From Microbacterium sp. BH-3-3-3 (GTDB lineage: Bacteria > Actinomycetota > Actinomycetes > Actinomycetales > Microbacteriaceae), in NCBI RefSeq assembly GCF_007679045.1, contig NZ_VEFS01000005.1:149167-213166 (forward strand): a stretch of 64,000 bases of DNA, in the 5' to 3' direction. Below, piece by piece: positions 34,432-43,839 of this stretch. The first letter of the stretch is position 1. Each line of letters begins with the position of its first letter. Both the position numbers and the translations under genes were made by a program. The notes below the pieces were generated by a model, which did not search any database, was not told the origin of the DNA, and was given only the letters and a program-made list of their open reading frames with translations.

Positions 34432-36150
34432 TTACTCCTCGAGCTGCCCGAGTGACGGGGCGGCGACGAAGCGCGCGACGGGCTCGACCGCGTGCTCGAG
34501 CTCGAGCACGACGATCTCGTTCGCCCCGGCGCGGGTCGCGGGGCCGGGCACGTAGAGCGTGTTCTGCGGCACGGTGTTCCAGTAGCGGCCGAGGAAGAAG
34601 CCGTTGACGAAGGCGAAGCCCTTGCCCCACCCCGTGGTGTCGAGGAACAGGTCGGCGGGGGCATCGAGGTCGAACGATCCGCGCAGGAACGCCCGGCCGA
34701 TCGAGCCGGTGCCGGCGCCTTCGACGGTGTCGAGGTCGATGGGCGACGCGGTCCAGCCCGTGAGCGGTTCGCCGTTCAGGGTGACTGCGCCGATCAGTCC
34801 CTTCGCCTCGCCGAGGCGGTCGGCGTAGTTCACCCGGCCTTGGTCCTCCACGAGCACCGTCAACCGCGAGCCGGCGGGGATCGTCAGCGCACGCTCGTGC
34901 AGCGCGCGCGACAGGCGACCGACGGGAGTGCCGTCGACGTGCACCCACGCGAGGTCGCGCACCTCGTCGAACACCACCGCCGCGGGGCCCGAGAACGCGG
35001 GCAGGTCGACGTCGTAGCGCACGAGGGGCCCGAGGTGCGCGAGCTGCTCGAAGGTCGCGGGAGCGGGCGAGACGGGACCGGTGGCTGCCGGCATCCACTC
35101 GCCCTCGCCCGACAGGGCGACCTCGAAGACGGGCGCATCGGGCCGGGGCTCGGGGACGAGGTCGGGCACGGGCGCGTACTTGGCGATGACCTCGCGGAAC
35201 GCGTGGAACTTCGCCGTCGGGTGGCCCGACTCGTCGATCGGGGCGTCGTAGTCGTAGGACGTGACGATGGGGTCGTAGCGGCCCTTGTCGTTCGCACCGT
35301 TCGTGGTGCCGAAGTTCGTTCCGCCGTGCACCATGTAGATGTTCACCGAGGCGCCCGCGGCGAGCAGCACGTCGAGGTCGTGGGCGGATGCCGCGGGGTC
35401 GGTCGTGTGGTGGATGCTGCCCCACCAGTCGAACCACCCGTCCCAGAACTCGCTGCACATCAGCGGGCCGGTGCTCTGGTGCTCTCGGAGGGTCGCGAGG
35501 CGGTCCTCGCTGCGTGAGCCGAACGAGCCGGTGAGGTGCAGTTCGGGCAGGCTCCCGGCCTCGAGCATCCACGGCATCGGCTGGTCGACGGTGGTCAGCG
35601 GCACCGTGATGCCGGCGTCCTTCGTCACCCGCACGAGCTCGCGCAGGTAGTCCTTGTCGGAGCCGTAGGCGCCGTATTCGTTCTCGATCTGCACGAGCAC
35701 GACGTTGCCGCCGCGGTCGATCTGGCGCGGGGCGACGATCTCGTACACGCGACGGAGGTACTCCGACACCGCCTTTATGAACTGCGGTTCGGAGCGACGG
35801 ATGCCGATGCCCGGCGTCGACGTCAGCCACACGGGCAGCCCGCCGTTGTGCCACTCCGCGCAGATGTAGGGGCCGGGTCGCACGATCGCGTGCAGGCCCT
35901 CTTCGGCGATGAGGTCGAGGAAGCGGCCCAGGTCGTTCCACCCGGTGGCATCCCACTCGCCGCGGACCGGCTCATGCGCGTTCCACGCGACGTAGGTCTC
36001 GATGGTGTTCAGCCCCATCGCCTTGGCCGTGCGGATGCGGTCGGCCCAGTGCTCGGGGTGGATGCGGAAATAGTGCAGGGTTCCGGAGATGACCTGGTGG
36101 GGCTTCCCGTCGAGCAGGAAGTCGGTCTCGCCGATGGAGAAAGTCGTCAC
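34432..36150 (-). CDS. Beta-galactosidase, GH35
   Basis: A 572-residue glycoside hydrolase family 35 enzyme. The acid/base Glu158 lies in QIENEYG and the nucleophile Glu234 in CSEFWDGW. The N-terminal HYFRIHPEHW and the RPGPYICAEW segments belong to the TIM barrel; C-terminal jelly-roll domains follow to the end. No signal peptide, so it acts in the cytoplasm. GTG start, 13 bp after the arabinofuranosidase stop. Last gene of a five-gene operon with a CUT1 importer. Fits galactan or arabinogalactan side-chain breakdown. Confidence 0.95.
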   Translation of the reverse strand: MTTFSIGETDFLLDGKPHQVISGTLHYFRIHPEHWADRIRTAKAMGLNTIETYVAWNAHEPVRGEWDATGWNDLGRFLDLIAEEGLHAIVRPGPYICAEWHNGGLPVWLTSTPGIGIRRSEPQFIKAVSEYLRRVYEIVAPRQIDRGGNVVLVQIENEYGAYGSDKDYLRELVRVTKDAGITVPLTTVDQPMPWMLEAGSLPELHLTGSFGSRSEDRLATLREHQSTGPLMCSEFWDGWFDWWGSIHHTTDPAASAHDLDVLLAAGASVNIYMVHGGTNFGTTNGANDKGRYDPIVTSYDYDAPIDESGHPTAKFHAFREVIAKYAPVPDLVPEPRPDAPVFEVALSGEGEWMPAATGPVSPAPATFEQLAHLGPLVRYDVDLPAFSGPAAVVFDEVRDLAWVHVDGTPVGRLSRALHERALTIPAGSRLTVLVEDQGRVNYADRLGEAKGLIGAVTLNGEPLTGWTASPIDLDTVEGAGTGSIGRAFLRGSFDLDAPADLFLDTTGWGKGFAFVNGFFLGRYWNTVPQNTLYVPGPATRAGANEIVVLELEHAVEPVARFVAAPSLGQLEE

Positions 36151-36163
36151 GGTGTCTTTCGGG

Positions 36164-37684
36164 TCAGTCGATGAGGCGCGCGGTCAGGCGCACCCAGGCG
36201 AGGGCGGGGAGGGTGAAGCGCAGGATGCCGTCGGAGCCGGCCTCGACCGCGAGGGTCGCCGGCGCGACGGGCTCGCCGTCGGCGGAGTTGGTGGTGTGGC
36301 GGTCGCCGCCTTCGGGGATCGTGACCACGACCGCCTCGACGTCGGCGACACGGCCGAGGTCGAGCTCGACGGGGGTCGCCGCGTCGAGGGCGCGGTGCGC
36401 GAGGAACACCGACACGGCATCGCCGTCGACGGTCGCCACGGCGTCGACCGCGTCGACGGTGCCGTGGCGGGCGGTGTCGATCGTGTCTCCCTCGACGCGG
36501 GGGTGCACGACCCGACCGGTGGCGGCCGGGGCCGTCAGGGCGAAGGGGTGGAACGTGCTCTGCCGCCAGGCGGCGCCGCCACCGGGCTCGGTGCGGATCG
36601 GCGCGATGACGTTGACCAGCTGCGCGAGGTTCGCCATCGAGACGCGGTCGGAGCGGCGGATGAGCGTGATGAGCAGGGAGCCGACGACGACCGCGTCGGT
36701 GACGGTGTAGTCGTCTTCGATGAGGCGCGGGGCGATCGGCCAGTCGCCGGTGAACACGCGCGGCTTGTCGACCTCGTTCCAGCGGGTCTGGTTCCAGACG
36801 TTCCACTCGTCGACGCTGATGCCGATCGTGCCGCCATCGGGGGTGGTCGCGCCGACCTCGTCGATGATGTCGGCGACCTCGCCGATGTAGCGGTCGAGGG
36901 CTGCGCCGCTGGCGAGGAAGCTCGCCGGGTCGGAGGGGTCTTCCTCGTAGTACGCGTGCACCGAGATGTGGTCGACGAGACCCGCCGTGTGGCGCAGCAC
37001 GCTGCGCTCCCACGCGCCGAACGTCGGCATCTCGTGGTTCGAGCTGCCCGCGGCGACCAGCTCGATCGAGGGGTCGAGGAAGCGCATCATGCGCGCGGTC
37101 TCGGCGGCGAGGCGGCCGTACTCGTCGGCGGTCTTGTGGCCGATCTGCCACGGGCCGTCCATCTCGTTGCCGAGGCACCACAGGCGGATGCCGAAGGGCT
37201 CTCCGCGGCCGTTCTCACGGCGACGGTCGCTGAGCGCGGTGCCGGAGGGGTGGTTGGCGTACTCGAGCAGGTCGGCGGCCTCGGCCACACCGCGGGTGCC
37301 GAGGTTGACGGCCTCCATGACCTCGAGCCCCGCGGCATCCGCCCAACCGGCGAACTCGTGCAGGCCGACCTGGTTCGTCTCGGTGCTGTGCCACGCCGCC
37401 TCGAGGCGCACGGGGCGCTGGTCGCGGGGGCCGACGCCGTCTTCCCACCGGTAGCCCGAGACGAAGTTGCCGCCGGGGTAACGCACGACGGTCGCGCCGA
37501 GCTCGCGCACGAGCTCGAGCACGTCGGCGCGGAAGCCGTTCGCGTCGGCGGCGGCGTGCTCGGGGGAGTGGATGCCGTCGTAGACGCAGCGACCCATGTG
37601 CTCGACGAACGAGCCGAACAGGCGGCGGGGGACCTCGGCTCCGAGCGCCGTGCGGTCGACCGAGATGCGGGTGGGGGAGGTCAT
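36164..37684 (-). CDS. abfA: Alpha-L-arabinofuranosidase, GH51
   Basis: A 506-residue GH51 enzyme. The acid/base Glu174 is in CLGNEMDG and the nucleophile Glu293 in VDEWNVW, almost the same numbering as the Geobacillus enzyme. It opens with RRLFGSFVEHMG and VRYPGGNFVSGY, both family landmarks. It releases arabinose from arabinan or arabinoxylan oligosaccharides in the cytoplasm. The ATG has GGAGAG upstream. It follows the binding-protein gene across a strong hairpin and is followed by the GH35 gene. Confidence 0.95.
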   Translation of the reverse strand: MTSPTRISVDRTALGAEVPRRLFGSFVEHMGRCVYDGIHSPEHAAADANGFRADVLELVRELGATVVRYPGGNFVSGYRWEDGVGPRDQRPVRLEAAWHSTETNQVGLHEFAGWADAAGLEVMEAVNLGTRGVAEAADLLEYANHPSGTALSDRRRENGRGEPFGIRLWCLGNEMDGPWQIGHKTADEYGRLAAETARMMRFLDPSIELVAAGSSNHEMPTFGAWERSVLRHTAGLVDHISVHAYYEEDPSDPASFLASGAALDRYIGEVADIIDEVGATTPDGGTIGISVDEWNVWNQTRWNEVDKPRVFTGDWPIAPRLIEDDYTVTDAVVVGSLLITLIRRSDRVSMANLAQLVNVIAPIRTEPGGGAAWRQSTFHPFALTAPAATGRVVHPRVEGDTIDTARHGTVDAVDAVATVDGDAVSVFLAHRALDAATPVELDLGRVADVEAVVVTIPEGGDRHTTNSADGEPVAPATLAVEAGSDGILRFTLPALAWVRLTARLID

Positions 37685-37710
37685 TCGGGTCTCTCCTGCG
37701 GGGAAGGGAA

Positions 37711-37742
37711 GGGCGGGTCGCATGCGTGCACGCGACCCGCCC
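37711..37742 (-). terminator. Hairpin after CUT1 binding-protein gene
   Basis: GGGCGGGTCGC and GCGACCCGCCC form a perfect 11-base stem with a ten-base loop. It lies 15 bases beyond the binding-protein stop and before the GH51 ribosome site. It is a probable partial terminator or mRNA stabiliser. Confidence 0.65.
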
Positions 37743-37757
37743 CGGTGTTCTGCTGAC

Positions 37758-39107
37758 TTACTTGTTGACCGAGAAGCCCTGGTCGTTGCCGTACTGCACG
37801 AGCTGGTCCTGCCAGGTCGAAAGCCCCGCGTTCAAGTCGCTCTTGTTGGCGTAGGCCTGGCCGACGGTGTCGCTGAAGATGCTGTTCGCGTAGACCTGGA
37901 AGGGCAGGTAGCTCCAGCCCTCGCGGACCTCGCTCGAGGCCTGGGTGAGCACCTCGTTGATCTTCTGTCCGCCGAAGTAGTCCGAGGCCTGGTCGACGAA
38001 CTCCGGGTCGCTCAGCTGAGCAGTGGTGGAGGGGAAGCCGCCCGACTCCGCGAAGATCTTGATGCTGTCTTCGTCGTTGTTCAGCCACTTCAGGAAGCCG
38101 GCCGCGAGAGCGGGGTTCTTGCTTTGCTTGACCACGGCCTGACCGCCGCCACCGTTCTCGGCCGTGACGGGCGTGCCGTCGTAGGTCGGGATGGGCGCGA
38201 CGGCCCACTTGCCGGAGCCCTCGGGAACCGAGGCCTCGAGCGAGCCGGGCATCCACGCGCCCGTGATGAGCGTCGCGATCGAACCGTCACCGAGGCCCTT
38301 GAACCACTCGTCGCTCCACGCGGGGGTGTCGGCGAGCAGGCCGCCCTCGATGAAACGGTTCCAGTTGTCGGCGAAGGTCTTCGAACCCTCGTCCTGCAGG
38401 TCGACGGTCACGTCGGTGCCGGAGGTCTTGAAGGGGGTGCCGCCGGCCTGCCAGATCATGCTCGTGGCGAAGCCGGAGTCGCCGGTGTCGGAGGTGATGT
38501 ACTTCGACGGGTCGGCGGCGTGCAGCTTCTGCGCTGCGGCGTAGTACTCGTCCCACGTGGTGGGCACGGAGATGCCGAACTGGTCGAAGACCTCCTTGTT
38601 GTAGAACAGGGCCATGGGGCCCGAGTCCTGCGGGAGGCCGTAGATCTTGCCGTCGAACTGCACCGAGTTCCACGGCCCCGAGCTGTAGTCGCCCGAGAGG
38701 TCGCCGAAGCCGTACGACGACAGGTCGAGCAGCGAGTCGGAGAGGGCGAACTGCGGGAAGGCGTAGTACTCGATCTGCACGACGTCGGGGGCGCCCGAGC
38801 CGGCCTTGATGGCGTTCTGCAGCTTGGTGTACTCGTCGGTGTTGGTGCCCGCGTTGACGAGGTTGACCTTGACCTTGGGGTACTTCTCCTGGAAGGCCTT
38901 GACCTGCGCCTCGGCCGAGGGGGTCCACGACCAGTACGTGATCTCGCCACCGGCCTCGAGGGCCTTCTCGATGTCGTCGGCCGAGCCGGCGGCACCACCC
39001 CCGGCGCCACCTCCCGAGCACGCGGTGAGCGCGCCCACCGACAGAGCGGTGGCGGCGACGGCGAAGACGGCCCGCCGCGCGGCGGATCCCTTGCGCATGA
39101 ATGTCAT
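37758..39107 (-). CDS. CUT1 sugar ABC transporter substrate-binding lipoprotein (arabinose/galactose locus)
   Basis: A 449-residue family 1 solute-binding lipoprotein with lipobox ALTAC, Cys30. It has EITYWSWTPSAEAQVKAF at the start of the mature part and DSGPMALFYNKEVF in the hinge region, matching the paralog at 24528. The ATG has AGAGGA upstream. It lies third in an operon of MalF, MalG, binding protein, GH51 and GH35, so an arabino- or galacto-oligosaccharide is the likely ligand. Confidence 0.92.
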   Translation of the reverse strand: MTFMRKGSAARRAVFAVAATALSVGALTACSGGGAGGGAAGSADDIEKALEAGGEITYWSWTPSAEAQVKAFQEKYPKVKVNLVNAGTNTDEYTKLQNAIKAGSGAPDVVQIEYYAFPQFALSDSLLDLSSYGFGDLSGDYSSGPWNSVQFDGKIYGLPQDSGPMALFYNKEVFDQFGISVPTTWDEYYAAAQKLHAADPSKYITSDTGDSGFATSMIWQAGGTPFKTSGTDVTVDLQDEGSKTFADNWNRFIEGGLLADTPAWSDEWFKGLGDGSIATLITGAWMPGSLEASVPEGSGKWAVAPIPTYDGTPVTAENGGGGQAVVKQSKNPALAAGFLKWLNNDEDSIKIFAESGGFPSTTAQLSDPEFVDQASDYFGGQKINEVLTQASSEVREGWSYLPFQVYANSIFSDTVGQAYANKSDLNAGLSTWQDQLVQYGNDQGFSVNK

Positions 39108-39195
39108 CGGATTCCTCTACTTCGTTGTTGTGGATGTGGTGCGGGTGCAGGTGCGGCGACCCGGAACGGATGCCGCGGGGAGGGGAGTCAGGGGG

Positions 39196-40131
39196 TCACT
39201 GCTTGACGCTGCCGGCGCTCAGGCCCGACTGCCAGAAGCGCTGCAGCACCAGGAACGCGGCGACGATCGGGATGATCGACAGCAGGGCGCCGGTGATGAC
39301 GAGGTTGTAGATCGGCTGGGCGCCGACGCCGGTCGCCTGGGCGTTCCACTGGTTGAGTCCGACGGTCAGCGGGTACCAGGCCGGGTCGCTCAGCATGATC
39401 AGCGGGAGGAAGTAGTTGTTCCACGTCGCGACGACGGCGAACAGCAGCACGGTGACGATGCCGGGGGTCAGCAGCCGGATCGAGATGGTGAAGAAGGTGC
39501 GGAACTCACCCGCGCCGTCCATGCGCGCCGCCTCGAGCAGCTCGGTGGGGATGGCATCCGAGGCGTAGACCCAGATGAGGTAGAGCCCGAACGGGCTGAT
39601 GAGCGAGGGGATGATGATCGCCCACGGGGTGTTGGTGAGTCCCAGCTGGCTGAACAGCAGGAAGGTCGGCACCGCCAGCGCGGTTCCGGGCACGGCGATC
39701 GCGCCCAGCACGACCGCGAAGACCGCCTTGCGACCGCGGAAGTTGTACTTGGCCAGGCCGTAGCCGGCGAGGGTGGCCAGCAGGGTCGCCCCGCCCGCGC
39801 CGACGACGACGTACAGCAGCGTGTTGACGAGCCAGCGCACGAAGATGCCGTCGCGGTAGGTGAGGGTCGCGGCGATGTTGTCGAACAGGGCGAAGCTGTT
39901 GCCCGGGCCCAGGCCGAACGTGGTGAACAGGTCGGGCTGGGTCTTGGTGGCGTTGATGAGCAGCCAGGCCAGCGGCACGAGCGTGTACAGCAGGTACAGG
40001 CCCATCACGATGCTCAGCACGACCGACTTCTTGCTGCGCGGCGTGGAGCTGCGGGCGAAGCCACGGGGACGGCGGGCCGCGGGGGCGGTCGCGCTGACGG
40101 TATCGGTGCGGGGTGCGGTCGCGGTGGTCAT
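39196..40131 (-). CDS. CUT1 ABC transporter permease, MalG type
   Basis: A 311-residue permease with six predicted membrane segments. The EAA loop reads LLEAARMDGAGEFRTFF. It starts with ATG in a four-base overlap with the MalF-type gene. It closely resembles the MalG-type gene at 25931, suggesting an ancient duplication of the two CUT1 systems. Confidence 0.92.
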   Translation of the reverse strand: MTTATAPRTDTVSATAPAARRPRGFARSSTPRSKKSVVLSIVMGLYLLYTLVPLAWLLINATKTQPDLFTTFGLGPGNSFALFDNIAATLTYRDGIFVRWLVNTLLYVVVGAGGATLLATLAGYGLAKYNFRGRKAVFAVVLGAIAVPGTALAVPTFLLFSQLGLTNTPWAIIIPSLISPFGLYLIWVYASDAIPTELLEAARMDGAGEFRTFFTISIRLLTPGIVTVLLFAVVATWNNYFLPLIMLSDPAWYPLTVGLNQWNAQATGVGAQPIYNLVITGALLSIIPIVAAFLVLQRFWQSGLSAGSVKQ

Positions 40132-41051
40132 CGCGCCTCCTGACGTGAGCCGCGCAGCTGCACGACGTAGGCGATGACGGCCGTGACGATGCCCATGATG
40201 ATGGCGATCGTGGCCGCGTAGTTGTACTGCTGACCGGCGAACGAGAGGTTGTACGCGTACATGTTCGGCGTGAAGAACGTCGAGATCGTGTTCGGGGCCA
40301 GGGGCTTGAGGATGTTCGGCTCGTTGAAGAGCTGGAAGCTGCCGATGATCGAGAAGATCGTCGCGATCACGATCGCGCCGCGGACCGCGGGGATCTTGAT
40401 CGAGAAGATGGTGCGCCACGCTCCGGCACCGTCGATGGATGCCGCTTCGTACAGCTCGTTCGGAATCGTCTTGAGCGACGAGTAGAAGATCAGCATGTTG
40501 TAGCCGACGAACTGCCAGGTGACGATGTTGCCGATCGACACCAGCATCCACTCGGGCACGAACGGCTGCACGACGTTGCCGCCGAGCAGGTCGTTGAGGT
40601 TGCGGGTGAGACCGAACTGGTCGCCGTAGATGTACCCCCACATCAGCACCGCCACGACGGCGGGCACGGCGTAGGGCAGGAAGATCACGATGCGGTAGAA
40701 GCCGGCGGCGTGCAGGCGCGCGCTGTCGATGGCGAGCGCCGCGGCCAACGCGAGCAGCAGCATGACCGGCACCTGCACGACGAGGAAGATCGCCACGCGC
40801 CCCAGGCCGTCCCAGAACTTCTCGTCGCCGAGGGCGGTGACGTAGTTGTCGAGGCCGACGAAGGCGTTGCCGCCGATCAGCTGGTCGCGGAACAGGCTGA
40901 GGTAGATCGAGAACGCGAGCGGGGCGAGGAACACCAGCGCGAACACGAGCGCGAACGGTGCCACGAACAGCCAGCCGCGGTCGTCGATACGGGAGCGCCG
41001 CTTGCGTTTCGGGGTGCGCAGGGCGGGCGGGGGTGCCGCGGTGGTCGTCAT
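40128..41051 (-). CDS. CUT1 ABC transporter permease, MalF type
   Basis: A 307-residue permease with six membrane segments after the basic N-terminus LRTPKRKRRSRI. The EAA loop reads LYEAASIDGAGAWRTIF. First gene of the operon; its promoter carries two LacI operators. It resembles the MalF-type gene at 26848. No ATPase gene accompanies it. Confidence 0.92.
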   Translation of the reverse strand: MTTTAAPPPALRTPKRKRRSRIDDRGWLFVAPFALVFALVFLAPLAFSIYLSLFRDQLIGGNAFVGLDNYVTALGDEKFWDGLGRVAIFLVVQVPVMLLLALAAALAIDSARLHAAGFYRIVIFLPYAVPAVVAVLMWGYIYGDQFGLTRNLNDLLGGNVVQPFVPEWMLVSIGNIVTWQFVGYNMLIFYSSLKTIPNELYEAASIDGAGAWRTIFSIKIPAVRGAIVIATIFSIIGSFQLFNEPNILKPLAPNTISTFFTPNMYAYNLSFAGQQYNYAATIAIIMGIVTAVIAYVVQLRGSRQEAR

Positions 41052-41099
41052 CGTCCGGTGCCTCTTCGTTTATGCGCATCCGAGTCGGGGTGGCTCGGA

Positions 41100-41113
41100 T
41101 GTTGACGTAAACA
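41100..41113. promoter_or_regulatory. LacI operator O1
   Basis: TGTTGACGTAAACA, a near-palindrome around ACGT. It overlaps the minus-strand -10 box and is paired with O2. Confidence 0.75.
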
Positions 41114-41139
41114 TAACCAGGTTCGCGCTAGGGTGTCAA
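41110..41139 (-). promoter_or_regulatory. Promoter of the CUT1-GH51-GH35 operon
   Basis: On the minus strand TTGACA (41134-41139) and TATGTT (41110-41115) are 18 bases apart. Each box is covered by a LacI operator, so the repressor would block polymerase directly. Confidence 0.75.
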
Positions 41140-41147
41140 CGTCAACA
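41134..41147. promoter_or_regulatory. LacI operator O2
   Basis: TGTCAACGTCAACA, a variant of O1 with the same ACGT centre, 34 bases from it. It overlaps the minus-strand -35 box and the plus-strand TAGGGT (41129-41134) of the lacI gene. Confidence 0.75.
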
Positions 41148-41164
41148 TCCCAGAGGGGGCCCGC

Positions 41165-42208
41165 ATGAGCGAGACGACGACGACGTCGCCCGCGATCCCG
41201 GCGCGAGGGCGCCGCCGCGAAGTGTCGATGGCCGATGTGGCTGCGGCCGCGGGCGTGTCGGGCCAGACGGTCTCGCGCGTGGCGAACGGTCGCACCAATG
41301 TCGACCCCGACACCCGGCAGCGCGTGCTCGATGCGATGGCGACCCTCGGCTACCGCCCCAACAGCGCGGCGCGGGCGCTGCGCTCCGGGCGGTTCCGCAG
41401 CATCGGCGTGATCATGTTCTCGCTCAGCTCCTACGGCAACACGCGCACCCTCGACGCCCTCGCGTCGGTGGCCGCGGCATCCGGATACTCCATCACGCTC
41501 ATCACGCTGCACTCCGCGTCGCAGTCCGATGTGTCGGGGGCCTTCCTGCGCCTGCGCGAACACGCCGTCGACGGCATCGTGATCCTCATCGAGACGCACC
41601 GCCTCGGCGAGAACGAGCTGTCGATCCCCTCGGGGTTGCCGGTCGTGGTCGTCGACTCCAGCGCCGACTATCCCTACGCGGTCGTCGACAACGACCAGGC
41701 GCAAGGCGCCCGGCTGGCCACCGAGCACCTGCTCGACTTGGGCCACGAGAGCGTCTGGCACGTGTCGGGCCCGCTCGAATCGTTCGCCGCCGAGCGTCGT
41801 CGCGTCGCCTGGCGAGCGGCCCTCGAGTCACGCGGATGCCGCGTGCCCGACGTGCTCATCGGCGACTGGACCGCGGAGTCGGGCCATCGCATCGGCGCTG
41901 ATCTCGCGCAGCGACCCGAGGTGACGGCGGTGTTCGCCGCGAACGACCAGATGGCGCTCGGGGTGATCCGCGCCCTGCACGAGGCGGGTCGAGCCGTGCC
42001 GGGCGAGGTCAGCGTGGTCGGTTTCGACGACATGCCCGAGGCCGCGAACTTCTGGCCCCCGCTGACCACCGTGCGTCAGCGTTTCGAGCGGGTGGGCGAA
42101 GAGGCCATGAGCGCCTTGATCGCCGACATCGAGGGATCCGGCGGCGAGCACGCCCGCACCCTCGTCCCCACCTCGCTGGTCGTGCGCGCGAGCTCCGGCC
42201 CGCGCTGA
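41165..42208 (+). CDS. LacI-family regulator of the CUT1-GH51-GH35 operon
   Basis: A 347-residue LacI protein. The helix-turn-helix contains SMADVAAAAGVSGQTVSRV and the hinge reads NSAARALRSGR. The effector domain includes VVVDSSADYP, VFAANDQMALGVIRAL and VVGFDDMPEAANFWPPLTT, closely similar to the gal regulator at 22771. The ATG has GAGGGGG nine bases upstream. It diverges from the operon it likely represses. Confidence 0.92.
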   Translation: MSETTTTSPAIPARGRRREVSMADVAAAAGVSGQTVSRVANGRTNVDPDTRQRVLDAMATLGYRPNSAARALRSGRFRSIGVIMFSLSSYGNTRTLDALASVAAASGYSITLITLHSASQSDVSGAFLRLREHAVDGIVILIETHRLGENELSIPSGLPVVVVDSSADYPYAVVDNDQAQGARLATEHLLDLGHESVWHVSGPLESFAAERRRVAWRAALESRGCRVPDVLIGDWTAESGHRIGADLAQRPEVTAVFAANDQMALGVIRALHEAGRAVPGEVSVVGFDDMPEAANFWPPLTTVRQRFERVGEEAMSALIADIEGSGGEHARTLVPTSLVVRASSGPR

Positions 42209-42249
42209 CGCCCCGGGCGACGCGGGTTCCGTGGGACCTCCCGCGGGCC

Positions 42250-43839
42250 TCAGAGCGGTGCCGGCTCGGGCCGGTGCACCCCGCGCGGGCGAAAGCCCAG
42301 GGCGTCGGAGGCCTCGAGCAGGTCGGCGAGGTGCCAGACGATGGTGAGCCACATCTCGGTGCCCTGCAGCCCCGGATCGTCGGCGTCGAGGCGGAACGCC
42401 GCGCCGGCGCCCTCGCGCCAGCCGGTGAGCGCGTGACGCAGCAGCTCGCCCGCCAGTTCGCGCACCTCCGCGCGGCGGTACCCCGTCTGCCGGGTGAGCC
42501 AGAGGGGGTGGGCGATGTCGAGCACCGTGCACGCGTCGCGGCGGTCGGGGCGCATCCACCGGTCATCGCGCGCGTGGCGCAGCACGGTGTCGATGACGGC
42601 TTCGGGGTGGGCGGGCGCGACGCCGAATTGGGCGAGGGTCCCGCGCGAGGCGCGGTAGAAGCCGTTGACCACCAGCCGCAGTCCCTCGTCGGGCCGGGCG
42701 GAGCCCCACATGCCGGTGCCGGGATCCGCGCGCAGCGCGAGCCACCCGAAGAGGGCCTCCGCCGTCCCGGGGGCGACACGGTCGCCGCGCCGGCGGCTCC
42801 ACCGCAGGGCGGTGCCGAACGCATCGACGTGATGGCCGGCCCGCCAGGGATCGTCGGTCCACGGCAGGTCGTCGAGTCGCGCGACGACGGCAGCGGCGTC
42901 GTCGGCGACGTCGACGAACGGATGCCGGAACCCGGCGCCCAGCAGATCGAGGGCGTACCCCGCGCTGAGTACGCCGTAGGCCGCCTCGGGGTCGTCCCAG
43001 AGCGAGGCGGCATCCGTCATCAATCCCGTGTGCGGTCGCTGCTGCCCCGCGATGCGTTCGACCCATTCGTCGCGCGAGCCGCCCGGCGGAGGCTCAGCCG
43101 TCAGCAGGTCGCTCAGTTCGACCGCGTCGCACAGCGCCCGCAGTGACGAGGCGGCGCCCGCGCGATCGCGGAAACCGTCGTCGGTCGCGCTCGCCGCGAG
43201 GATCGCGGGAAGGTCGGCGCGCGCGGTGTCGGCGAACCGGCGCAGGTCGTCGTGCAGGGAGGGCGCAGCGGATGCCGGCTGCACGCGCCACCGCAGCAGC
43301 CGGGCCGGATTGCCGCCCACGATCGCGCCCGCCGGCACGTCCTTCGTCACGACCGCCCCCGCCGCGAGCACCGCGTGGTCGCCGACCGAGACGCCGTCGA
43401 GCACCACGACGTGCGAGCCGATCCAGACGTCGGAGCCGATGCGCACGCCGCGCGAGGTCAACGGTTGGCGGAAGACCTCCACCCCCGGCTCGAACGAGTG
43501 GTTGAACCCGATGATCGAGGTGTGCGCCCCCACGCGCACCGCATCGCCGAGGTGCACGTCGCCGCGCACGACCGTGTACGGGTTGATCGAGCAATCGGCA
43601 CCGATCCGCAGCGACCCGGTGAGGTACGCCCCCGTCGCGATGTACGAGCGGTCGCCGAGGGTGAGGTCGTCGGCATCCACTCCCGCGTGCTCCGACACGA
43701 ACACCCCGTCGCCGAGCGACCACCCCGGGTGCGCGGTGCGCAGCTCGTCGAGGTGCGCGCCCTGGCGCCGCCGTTCGGCGGGTGACGCCGCGCCGGGGAA
43801 CGTCCACGGCGAGAAGTCGTGGGCCGCAGGGCCTGTCAT
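42250..43839 (-). CDS. Acetyltransferase (left-handed beta-helix) fused to an uncharacterised alpha-helical domain
   Basis: A 529-residue two-domain protein. Residues about 40-185 form hexapeptide repeats of a maltose O-acetyltransferase-like domain with the catalytic His114 in GFNHSF and the end motif GAIVGGNPARLL. Residues about 195-529 are a long alpha-helical region with Trp and Asp/His-rich segments that I cannot place in a family; it may be an alpha/alpha toroid. The ATG overlaps the upstream regulator stop by four bases. As last gene of the heparinase operon it may act on uronate-containing oligosaccharides. The role of the second domain is unknown. Confidence 0.82.
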   Translation of the reverse strand: MTGPAAHDFSPWTFPGAASPAERRRQGAHLDELRTAHPGWSLGDGVFVSEHAGVDADDLTLGDRSYIATGAYLTGSLRIGADCSINPYTVVRGDVHLGDAVRVGAHTSIIGFNHSFEPGVEVFRQPLTSRGVRIGSDVWIGSHVVVLDGVSVGDHAVLAAGAVVTKDVPAGAIVGGNPARLLRWRVQPASAAPSLHDDLRRFADTARADLPAILAASATDDGFRDRAGAASSLRALCDAVELSDLLTAEPPPGGSRDEWVERIAGQQRPHTGLMTDAASLWDDPEAAYGVLSAGYALDLLGAGFRHPFVDVADDAAAVVARLDDLPWTDDPWRAGHHVDAFGTALRWSRRRGDRVAPGTAEALFGWLALRADPGTGMWGSARPDEGLRLVVNGFYRASRGTLAQFGVAPAHPEAVIDTVLRHARDDRWMRPDRRDACTVLDIAHPLWLTRQTGYRRAEVRELAGELLRHALTGWREGAGAAFRLDADDPGLQGTEMWLTIVWHLADLLEASDALGFRPRGVHRPEPAPL

